Shown here piece by piece: positions 1 to 9,105 of a stretch of 64,000 nt of DNA. The position numbers and the translations under genes were made by a program. The stretch is taken from positions 16,446 through 80,445 of the forward strand of contig JBBHKE010002393.1 of assembly GCA_037447655.1 (NCBI GenBank). Reading direction: 5' to 3'. Each line of letters opens with the position of its first letter. Position 1 is the stretch's first letter. Under the pieces are notes generated by a model. The model worked only from the letters and a program-made list of their open reading frames with translations. It searched no databases and was not told the origin of the DNA. The stretch comes from Zygnema cylindricum (lineage: Eukaryota > Streptophyta > Zygnematophyceae > Zygnematales > Zygnemataceae).

Positions 1-409
1 GAATGTTAGTTTGTTTAGAAGCCAGTGGATAGGAATGATGTGATGTGTCTCGTCCCTTTCGGTGGTTTTTTTTTCTGGAGAGGGACACACTGACTTAGTG
101 TCAATTGTAGAATCCTTTAATTTTTTTCCAAATTGTGTCGTAACACGACTGGCCGTCTCCATGTCAGTTCCATCTCCATGCAGTTTTCAGTATTTTAGTT
201 CCACCAGTTTTGCCCTTCTGGCATTGATTTATGGATGTAGGTATCCCGTGTAGAGGACGTGACGTGTTAGTTTACCGGTAACTTTCACATACTAGCATAC
301 TCGAGAACTGATGCCCACTTGTAATTTGCTTATATGTGACATTTGTCAACTGACAGACATCTTAAGATGTGACTGCAGTTTTGTGCAGATGAGTTTTGTT
401 TATGTTATG

Positions 410-474
410 TTTTTATTCATGTGAGACATTTGTTTTTATTCATGTGAGACATTTGTTTTTATTCCTGTGAGAAT
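410..474. repeat. 24-bp tandem repeat, nearly 3 units
   Basis: The unit TTTTTATTCATGTGAGACAT plus TTGT is repeated; the third unit is truncated and carries a substitution (ATTCCTGTGAG). It is seen directly and no function is apparent. Confidence 0.85.
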
Positions 475-1588
475 TATGTTATTTCGTTGTCACAAGTGTG
501 ATGCGGCGCTGGAAAAACGGCTCGAATAGTTGTGATTTTGGTGTCTTTTAATCAGTACCTGCTGGTTGTGACAATTTATGTCCAGTTCTGGCTGAATTAT
601 AATATGCAATACTAATTTAGCACAATGTGTAGCAGATTGGTGTTCATCACTTAAATAGTGTTGTTAACATTATTTTACGACCTTTGGCCAGAAAAAGGTT
701 CAACTGTATCAGTGTAATTAACTCTAAACAATGGGCAGGGTAGCAGCGCTCCGTGTTTTCAATTAGACAAACGTGACCATCGGTTCATAAACGTTCCCGA
801 GCAGGTCAAGAATAAAGTTATAGTGCAAATTAAGGAGTTACGTGATAGTTTTTCTCCACAAAAACATACGGCTTGCTTCTCTTTCACAGTAAATATACGA
901 CATAAAAAAAAACTGGTCCAGCCACATTAAGGAGCAACTAACTGCGCCTTATGAACAAAACAACTACATACAATTTTTTAGCCTAAGGATGGAATAGATG
1001 AGATGTCTACGCTGACAAACCTATGGGCGGAATTTTTTACGCTAATGCCTTTTAAAAGTTGCCGACAAAAAGGCCCGACAAGAGGAGCCCGAGTTCATAT
1101 TAAAATCAGAAAACTTGCAACAAAAAGGAAGAAGACTTTTTCAACAATAATAACAAAAATGTAATGGCAACTAACCGTAACTGTCACAGCAACTTTTCTG
1201 CGAGAGTCTCCCAATCTGAAACCGAAACGGCTCATGAGAAAGTCTCACCGGGATCTCAGGGCCGACATTAATTTATTATTCTATTTTGTTTCTGGAATTC
1301 GGTTGTACGGCTGGATTTGTGCGGGATTCTCCAATCTAACTAATTGTCGGGACCCAAGCAGCAGACATCCAGTCCATACGAAGCGAACTTTTCTGAGGAA
1401 AGTGCACTAGTACAGTAGAGGGGGGATTCCGGGCGTCCGTATGGACAATCATTGCGAAAAAATATTATATTTCCTCGCTTTCAACAGAAGTTTCCCGCGT
1501 CTGTCATTTTTGCAAATTCTGGTTTGAACTTTGAACCATAGTTCAAAAGTAGGCGTTTCTATTGTAGGTCTTTTGTCGGCGCCTTCAT

Positions 1589-1763
1589 CGTAAGTTGTGT
1601 TATGGGATTTTCATGTGATCGTCTTAAGTCGCTACTTTGATCAGTGACCGTCCGATCGTCCAAATCTGACGATAGTCCTATCGTAAGTTGTGTTATAGGC
1701 TTTCATGTGATCTTCTTAGATCGCTACTTTGATCGGCGACCGTCCGATCGTCCGAATCTGATG
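1589..1763. repeat. 93-bp tandem duplication
   Basis: Both units start CGTAAGTTGTGTTAT (1589 and 1682) and share GTCCGATCGTCC near their ends. They differ at scattered positions, so the duplication is not recent. Confidence 0.8.
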
Positions 1764-2010
1764 GTTTAAATAAAAAGTCACTCAAAACTCACAGAAAAAG
1801 ATTTTTTTGTCCGTTTTTTTTTTCAAATTTAGACTGACGTTTAATTCTCTATTGATCCATGTGCAACTCAACCCTGTTACTATTTTATTTTATTTCATTT
1901 TGCGGCCAATACAATATGGGTCTTAAGGGTATATTGTATTTTTTGCGTACAATAGGCATATTGTATGGGTGTACTTTCACCTACTTTTGAACTATGCTTT
2001 GAACCACTTA

Positions 2011-2789
2011 GGGTGTGTCCCCATGTACTTGTAACTTAGCGAAATTACTTTGTATTTTAGCGCGGATCCGCCGGACCCGGTGTTCAAGTGTCCCTATGTC
2101 TGTAAGGACGAAATCGTAACTTATGCTTGTGACGATTGTATACGTCGACAGTACCTGTGACGGTTGTCAACGTCTACAATCTGTGGTCACACGTTGTTTT
2201 TTGTACCTGCGTGTGACGTCGCATGTCTTACCGTGACATTGTAGACGTACCACCTTCCAGCCTGTGCAATTTCACGGTCGAAGAAGATGCGCTTTGTCTT
2301 CGCGTCGCCTGTCCGGTCGACGTGAAATGGCATCGGAATTTGAAGACCCCTGCAAAAAAAGAAATCCGTACTAGACGAAAACGGACAAATCCAAACAAAT
2401 TGTGTACTTGTCTTTGTCGTATTAGAACGCAAACCGACAAAACATAGCGAACTATGTACTTTTCTTTGTCCTGAAAATCGTATGAAAGTTTTCAAAAATT
2501 GTGGCACGTGCGACAGTATGTTCCTATTTGTTTATCGAAAAAACCTAATTTTAAAACACATCGCGCGTTGTTTTAAAGATAAGGTTGAAGATGACGTTTT
2601 TTGTCGTCGAAGTGGGTCGAAAAACACAAGACGACAAATTTTCGTACACCCTAAGTTCGAGGATGACGCAAATTGTATTCCACAAATTTGCGATTCCTTC
2701 GTACGGTTGGAACTTAGGCAGTACGGCTCTAAGTTTTACAGGAAAACGACAGAAAAAAACCCTTACTTATGCACATGGGGACACACCCT
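2011..2789 (+). mobile_element. PIF/Harbinger-like MITE, copy 1 (779 bp)
   Basis: The element opens with GGGTGTGTCCCCATGTAC and closes with the inverse, GCACATGGGGACACACCC. It is flanked by the 3-bp direct repeat TTA (2008-2010 and 2790-2792). TWA target sites with GGG-type termini are typical of PIF/Harbinger and Tourist-like elements. Related copies lie at 48797-49517, 52058-54051 and 53247-54016. An open stretch at 2223-2447 is also open in the last two copies. No transposase is visible, so it is non-autonomous. Confidence 0.8.
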
Positions 2790-2792
2790 TAC

Positions 2793-3394
2793 TCGACCTT
2801 CTGCTTTCCGTATGATCATACGTTTTATCTGTCCCGAAAATTCCGGGAATCCAAAATGTACGTGACAAACGTATACTAAGAATTTTTTTGCCGTAACTTC
2901 GTTACACTTTCTCTTCCCGTGCTGGAATATTTACGCCCGTCGTTTCTGCCGCTTACGTCAAAACCGTACTTTCATCGAGCAGTACCGTACTTGTGCAATT
3001 ATGTACTTAAGCCCTTTCTGTCTCTCCGGTTCTGGTAACCGACACGGTATCAATCAAACCGCCCGCAAAAAATAGCACAGAAACGGACAAAAAAGGTTTC
3101 GTGCGAACCGGAAATGAAGTCGTGAGCAGATGAGCCGATCCTTTTTGCTGACCAATATGCAATCATCAAATTTCCGTAGCATATATGTCGGTTTCGACCT
3201 TTTGGATCCGACAAAGCGTACCCGTGAGGAGCTGCATCGTACTTTCCTAATAATTGTATGGACGTCCGGAATTCCCGGTTTGACTGCAGAATCTTTCGTT
3301 CCGACCAAGAGAGTTCTGCGTTGCCGATACGTAATTATAAGTGACAGGTGTCAAATTTCTCTGTGGATCACATATTCATCGCGCTACAGTACAG
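2793..3394. other. no gene seen
   Basis: Short ORFs overlap on both strands and none resembles a known family. The sequence is rich in CGTAC motifs, as in much of the intergenic DNA of this window. Confidence 0.5.
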
Positions 3395-3396
3395 TA

Positions 3397-3610
3397 CACC
3401 GCCAATCGTTATTAGCGTGTAAGTTTTTTAGCGTATACGAATAATTAGCGTGGTTTACGCTAATTGGGAATTTGGAAATTTTCGAAGAAATCGTTTATTC
3501 TAATTAGGAATTAGGGTTATTTTTAAATAGTGTGGGTAACTATATTTTAGAATAAAAAAAAAAAAGCGGGACGGAATTAGCGTACACAACGCTAATAACG
3601 ATTGGCGGTG
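3397..3610. mobile_element. TA-flanked MITE, copy A
   Basis: The terminal inverted repeats are about 22 bp and perfect: CACCGCCAATCGTTATTAGC at the left and its reverse complement at the right. The element is flanked by TA on each side, as expected of Tc1/mariner-type (Stowaway-like) MITEs. Another CACCGCGAATTG terminus begins immediately at the right-hand TA (3611 on), so a second element appears to abut it. Confidence 0.75.
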
Positions 3611-3624
3611 TACACCGCGAATTG

Positions 3625-4335
3625 CTATTAGCCTATTAGGGTTAGGGTGCGGTTCCATTAGAGAAAAAATGCCGTTGTTTACAGAAAACCGTACTGTTTC
3701 GTACAGTGCCGTACCAAAAAAATAAAATGTCAGGAAAACAAGCCTACTGAATGAGGGATTTGATTCTCCACGTTTATGGTCGTAAACGTGGACCGTCGGA
3801 TGCATAATCGGATACGCCATCGTCTGAGACTTTCAGTTCGCAATAAGTTACCCGGAGTAGGTCAATTCTAAGCACCTGAACGAATAGCGTCGTGCCTCGT
3901 GGAAAAGTGAACAAATATCCACGACGATCGCGCGACCAGGTGGGTATACGTCGCATATGACATGTGCCTTCCGCCAGGGAGGATGCGAGGCCACCGGAAA
4001 CCGCAAGAAAATCTTTGACGGAGGATATTGTTTCACGCTTCTGTTATCATCCACTAACCATTCTGAGATTTTCGTACGCTTTTACAAATCTTAAGTTTCG
4101 TCCGCTCGTACAGATTTTATTCAATAAGTCGTACGAGTCACCTTTTACCTTCGTTGGTAAAAATGTGTGGCCACAATTTGCTTTCAGAGATTCCGTAAAG
4201 ATTACCATAATCGCATTCATCTATTACGTGAATCAATCAAACTGCGCTACGCAAATAAAATGTCGGTTACTGACCCGGCACAATGGAACGGTCGCTTCAG
4301 TAAACGAATTTTCGACGTTTACTGAGACCGCCTAA
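3625..4335. other. no gene seen
   Basis: There is a 123-codon open frame at 3964-4335 (+) but no recognisable domain. It ends inside the next MITE, so I do not call it a gene. Confidence 0.45.
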
Positions 4336-4337
4336 TG

Positions 4338-4544
4338 GAACAACGCTCTTAATGTTTTGTTTGCCACTTAAAACATCTTTTATCCGTACATACATGTCAG
4401 ATTTCGGATCTGACGGATGCAATTGAAAGGTAAGATTCTTAGCTTCCTATTGGTGGTCTCAAATTGAGAATCAGACAAGTGTGTACGGAGAAAATATGTT
4501 TTAAGTGGCGAAAAAAACATCAACACCAATAGCGATACACGGTG
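4338..4544. mobile_element. TA-flanked MITE, copy C (degenerate left end)
   Basis: The right end reads CAATAGCGATACACGGTG followed by TA. The interior (GCCACTTAAAACATCTTTT and its inverse AAATATGTTTTAAGTGGC) matches the element at 5884-6101. The left terminus is eroded. Confidence 0.65.
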
Positions 4545-4553
4545 TACTGTGCT

Positions 4554-5108
4554 CAGAGGTCGCAAAAGTCAAAATTTTACATAACCGAAACCGACCGTTT
4601 TTTTTTTTTTTAAATCTGAGTAACCGACGCCCGACCGGGTTATGTCACGCTCCAAAAATGTTAGCCGTTAACCGACCGGCGAAAAGTTAACCGAAACTCG
4701 ATTTCTCGCGACTAACCGTGCCCGCCCGTAACCGAAAAGTACAAAATCAATTAATGTACGACGTATGAATAAGCCAATAGTTACGATTTGTCGCGTTCCC
4801 TAAATTTTGCGAAAGGAATAGTGTTACTACCGTGTCAGATTTGCGACGCTAATCATGATGTCACGCACTTCCAGGAGTACAAAGTACAATAATGTTGGAT
4901 TGTAAGGACAGTACAAAATTTTCATTTTTTTGCTTTTTTAGTTAACCGACTGTAACCGACTGTAACCGACTTTTTCTTTTTTTTCTGGTGAATCAACCGA
5001 CCGCAACCGCCCGGCCCCCAAAATTTGGCAACCGAATCCGTTCTGGATCCGGCGCGGGCGGTCGGTTAACGGTCGGTCACGGTTTTGGTTGACCGTTTGC
5101 GACCTCTG
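4554..5108. mobile_element. hAT-type MITE 1 (555 bp, 8-bp TSD)
   Basis: Termini are CAGAGGTCGCAAAAGTC at the left and the inverse TTTGCGACCTCTG at the right. Perfect 8-bp direct repeats ACTGTGCT flank it at 4546-4553 and 5109-5116. An 8-bp target duplication with CAG-type ends is diagnostic of the hAT superfamily. The interior is a low-complexity arrangement of ACCGACCG/AACCGAC motifs with no coding capacity. Confidence 0.85.
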
Positions 5109-5251
5109 ACTGTGCTTCCAGCGTAATTTTGTCGTATCGAAGAGAATTGAATTTAGGGCTCTTTCATGGGACGTTTATCGCGCAAGGCAGCCGATATATC
5201 GAGAGACCGATGCGTTTTGCATTGCGTAACGCCGTATAGTCTCACTCTCGG

Positions 5252-5690
5252 CAGAGGTCGCAAAAGTCAAAATTTCAAATACCCGAATCCGACATTTTTT
5301 TCAAAATCTGAGCACCCGAAATCCGACCCGGTTATGTCACGCTCCTAACTTCCAATCCGGTACCCGATACGCGCTTATGAAAAAAAAAAGTTAGCCGAAA
5401 CTCAATTTCTCGCGACTACCCGTACCCGAATAAGTACAAAATTAGTGGTACAAAGTACAAAAATGCTGGATAGTATGGACACTACAGTACAGTATTAGTA
5501 CGTACCTATGGATCCTTCATTTTTTTTCTTTTTTTGCTTACCCACCCGTACCCGATTTTTTTATTTTCTTTTTGAATCACCCGCCCGAATCCGGCCGGCC
5601 CCAAAATTAGCACCCAAATCCGATCCGGGTCCGATGCGGCCGGCCGGGTACGGATTCGGTACGGATTCGGGTACCCCATTGTGGCCTCTT
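5252..5690. mobile_element. hAT-type MITE 2 (about 439 bp, 7/8 TSD)
   Basis: This is a diverged relative of the element at 4554-5108: same left end (CAGAGGTCGCAAAAGTC), right end GTGGCCTCTT, and interior CCCGAATCCGAC motifs. The flanks ACTCTCGG (5244-5251) and ACTCTCGC (5691-5698) match at 7 of 8 bases. Confidence 0.75.
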
Positions 5691-5883
5691 ACTCTCGCTA
5701 CCGAAATGGCGAGCAGATATTTCAGATATTCTTGATACAATGTGTCGCTACTCAAATTTGTATCGCCAGAAAATCGGACACTGCTAATTTTGGGAAATTC
5801 CTCCCGTTTTGCATAATGTAAAGCCAAAATAATTTCTTTCTAACATAGAATTATTTATACACTCCAGTGGAAGGGGTAGATTA

Positions 5884-6101
5884 CACCGTGTATCGTTACT
5901 AGCGTTAATGTTTTTTTTTGCCACTCAAAACATCTTTTCTCCGTGCACAAATGTCGGATTATAGATCTGAAGCTTGCGATTGAAAGCTAAGATTCTCAGA
6001 TTCTGATTGGCGGTCTCCATGTAAAAATCGGATAATTGTTTTCCGAGAAAAGATGCTTTAAGTGGCGAAAAAATTGTCAACACTAATAGCGATACACGGT
6101 G
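5884..6101. mobile_element. TA-flanked MITE, copy B (218 bp)
   Basis: Termini are CACCGTGTATCGTTACTAGC at the left and the near-inverse CTAATAGCGATACACGGTG at the right, each bounded by TA. Subterminal arms (GCCACTCAAAACATCTTTTC / GAAAAGATGCTTTAAGTGGC) extend the foldback. It has no coding capacity. Confidence 0.8.
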
Positions 6102-6119
6102 TACCTTTGAAGTGCTGCT

Positions 6120-6285
6120 CTAGGTGCCTAAAGGGTTCATTGGCAGCTGGGATGGGTGACGAGCGAGCGAGTGTGTACGTAGTAGAGCATGTAAGAGCTA
6201 AGTTGGTGGGTGCCTAAAGTCACCTTAGTCTAGTGCTCAAGGGTTCAGTACCAACTGGGATGGGTGACGAGCGCGCTGGAAAAGA
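6120..6285 (+). repeat. duplicated motif resembling the 5S rRNA box C region
   Basis: CTGGGATGGGTGACGAGC occurs twice, about 105 bp apart (near 6152 and 6257), each preceded by an AAGGGTTCA block. GGATGGGTGACC is the conserved internal promoter box C of plant 5S rRNA genes. The rest of a 5S gene is absent, so this may be a 5S-derived SINE remnant or a coincidence. Confidence 0.3.
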
Positions 6286-6289
6286 TTTT

Positions 6290-7020
6290 CGACACCTTGT
6301 TGTACCATGTGACGTCATTCACCACGTCAGCCGTAGCGCATCCGCCGATCAATACGATCCGATACGCATCAAGTTGTGCTAAAGCTGTTAGAGTGAGGTA
6401 TAATTAGTAAAAACATGTAATCCCAATGACACCATTTCAGACCAGGTTCCCATGTTCGATTGTCATTCACCCCCTCAACTCTTTGAGCAGAAACACACAT
6501 TATGTTCCAAGAAACCAACAGTTTTCAAAGAAATGAGGGCACTTCATTATTATTCCCTTGAAATAAAGTCAAGAAACTAAACATTCTGGGAACAAAAATA
6601 TAATATCAAACAAAAACAATCACTGTCCTTGTAGGAACTTCCAAACCTTCCCCCCGCATCCAATTTTTCAGTTTTGGCATTGCTGCCCCATTAAGTTCCC
6701 ATGGACTCGTATGGTCAAAAACAATAATCTACGAGCCCCATCGCGCCTTTTAATAAAAGTCGGGTATAATATTTCCAAACCGAGTCCTCTCAACAGTTTT
6801 TATGGTGAATACACTCATAGTATACATACTTAGTAAGGACTTAGTCACGCAGAAGGAGGGCAGATGAGACAAAGATAAATAAAAAGAAACAATGAATCAA
6901 TGAACAATGAACCAAAACAGAAAACAATGAAAAAAAATAGAAACATTTAAGCTTTGCGATTTCGGATTCACCATTTTCTTCCGTTTCTACAGTAATATTT
7001 TAATTATAATAATGATAGTA
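6290..7020. other. no gene seen
   Basis: AT-rich sequence without recognisable ORFs or repeats. Confidence 0.5.
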
Positions 7021-7022
7021 AT

Positions 7023-8050
7023 ACGTAAAGTCATCTTAAGAGAATTGGAGAGGAGAGAAAGAGGAGAGAAGGGAAAGAAAGAGAGGGAAAGAGAAAATTA
7101 GACGGAGAGGGAGAGGGGGAGGGGGAGGGGGAGAGGGAGGGGGAGGGGGAGGAGGGGGAGGGGGAGGGGGAGGGGGAGGGGGAGGGGGAGGGGGAGGGGG
7201 AGGGGGAGGGGGAGGGGGAGGGGGAGGGGGAGGGGGAGGGGGAGGGGGAGGGGGAGGGGGAGGGGGAGGGGGAGGGGGAGGGGGAGGGGGAGGGGGAGGG
7301 GGAGGGGGAGGGGGAGGGGGAGGGGGAGGGGGAGGGGGAGGGGGAGGGGGAGGGGGAGGGGGAGGGGGAGGGGGAGGGAGAGGGAGAGGGAGAGGGAGAG
7401 GGAGAGGGAGAGGGAGAGGGAGAGGGAGAGGGAGAGGGAGAGGGAGAGGGAGAGGGAGAGGGAGAGGGAGAGGGAGAGGGAGAGGGAGAGGGAGAGGGAG
7501 AGGGAGAGGGAGAGGGAGAGGGAGAGGGAGAGGGAGAGGGAGAGGGAGAGGGAGAGGGAGAGGGAGAGGGAGAGGGAGAGGGAGAGGGAGAGGGAGAGGG
7601 AGAGGGAGAGGGAGAGGGAGAGGGAGAGGGAGAGGGAGAGGGAGAGGGAGAGGGAGAGGGAGAGGGAGAGGGAGAGGGAGAGGGAGAGGGAGAGGGAGAG
7701 GGAGAGGGAGAGGGAGAGGGAGAGGGAGAGGGAGAGGGAGAGGGAGAGGGAGAGGGAGAGGGAGAGGGAGAGGGAGAGGGAGAGGGAGAGGGAGAGGGAG
7801 AGGGAGAGGGAGAGGGAGAGGGAGAGGGAGAGGGAGAGGGAGAGGGAGAGGGAGAGGGAGAGGGAGAGGGAGAGGGAGAGGGAGAGGGAGAGGGAGAAGG
7901 GAGGAAGGAGAGGGAGAGGGAGAGGGAGAAGGAGAGGGAGAAGGAGAGGGAGAGGGAGAGGGCGAGGGAGAGGGCGAGGGAAAGGGCGAGGGAAAGGGCG
8001 AGGGAAAGGGCGAGGGAAAGGGCGAGGGAAAGGGCGAGGTAGAGAGAAAG
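7023..8050. repeat. purine-only G-rich microsatellite array
   Basis: The + strand is almost pure purine. It begins with irregular GAGAGA sequence, then (GGGGGA)n at about 7108-7374, (GGGAGA)n at about 7375-7897, and a degenerate GGGCGAGGGAAA block to about 8045. The block boundaries are sharp. The long open frames on the minus strand (poly-Pro-Leu and poly-Ser-Leu) are artefacts of the repeat and are not genes. The tract could form G-quadruplex or H-DNA. Confidence 0.95.
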
Positions 8051-8173
8051 GGCAAAGGGAGAATTGCTGTCCTCCCACAGGCATAATTGGACTCACTATC
8101 CTCACGAGCGGCAAGTTAGAAACGTTCACATGATGTTATAATAAAATTCGTGCAATGTTTTTCCCAATTTTCA

Positions 8174-8265
8174 CCATTACACAAGCATTACACAAACATT
8201 ACATAAACATTGCACAAAACATTATATAGACATTATACAAACATCATGTAAACATTCCTAACTTG
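8174..8265 (+). repeat. degenerate 10-11-bp tandem repeat
   Basis: Variants of CATTACACAAA follow one another for about 90 bp, each differing slightly. No function is apparent. Confidence 0.7.
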
Positions 8266-9100
8266 CCGCCAGTGTAATACCCCTTCTGATGAAAAGAGGT
8301 AGTAAGACTACAGTCAAAGATACCACAGTAAGTCAACCCACCAGATGCCCAGGTACAAAATGGTACAAAATGATACAAAATCGCCCATTTTCCGTACCAC
8401 AACACAACGGTGAGTCCGTCATTCTTCGCTGGAAACTAGACTTATCCTGTTTCATGAGGCTCGCCGTATACAAGAATAGAGCCCTAAAATAAGGAGAGAG
8501 CTCAATCACCACAACCAAGACTTAGACTTGCCTAGGGTGTCCTTTTATCCCTACCTATTTCCGAACTTCTCTGAAAACTGCCAAAATTGGGACATTATCA
8601 TCGTTCCAGCTTTCCTATGTTTTTTCGATCTCCCGTTTTCTCTCTCTCTCACTCTCTGCCACGCTAAAATATGATGCCGGACAGAAGCTGCTTGCCTGAC
8701 ATCATTTCTCAATAAAATATACACCTCTTTTCGAGCCTTTGGACAACAAATAAATAAAACATTCTGTCCTTATTTGCAACTAGAGGAGTGAACAAAAAGT
8801 TAGTTCCTGCTCTGCCTCTTTCTTTCTTTCAGGGGCTCTAATGCTGCCTGCAAAGAGCCCTCGAATTTCATAAAAAAACTAGCCTTTAAATCTCTAATGA
8901 TGGCCTGTACATGGCTCAAATCGAGTGGCCTGTTTTATTTTACAGCTATTTCATTCTGACTACCGACCTTAAAAATCTAAAAGACGGAAAAAAAAAAGAT
9001 AAAAGAAAAAATGGGTGTGATTCTGATTCTTCTTCCAGGCAAACGACAAACCTTCCGTTCCCCAATCCCTTCCCTCTCCTCCCCTCCCCTTCCCTTCTCT
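8266..9100. other. no gene seen; downstream flank of the kinesin gene
   Basis: This lies 3' of the minus-strand kinesin stop codon and probably contains its 3' UTR. No ORF with recognisable homology is present. Confidence 0.5.
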
Positions 9101-9105
9101 TCCCG

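Larger units (their letters stand above)
1..2007. other. gene-free stretch with two short tandem repeats
   Basis: I see no coding region with recognisable similarity or convincing length here. The stretch holds a 24-bp tandem repeat at about 410-474 and a 93-bp tandem duplication at about 1589-1763, both listed separately. The rest is AT-rich sequence with many stops in all frames. Confidence 0.6.

Noticed and set aside
7036-8129. Long poly-Pro/Leu and poly-Ser/Leu reading frames on the minus strand
   Set aside because: They are translations of the purine microsatellite in different frames, without a plausible promoter or non-repetitive domain.
8174-8265. Possible CRISPR-like array of regularly spaced repeats
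   Set aside because: The units are 10-11 bp with no spacers; it is a simple degenerate tandem repeat in a eukaryotic genome.
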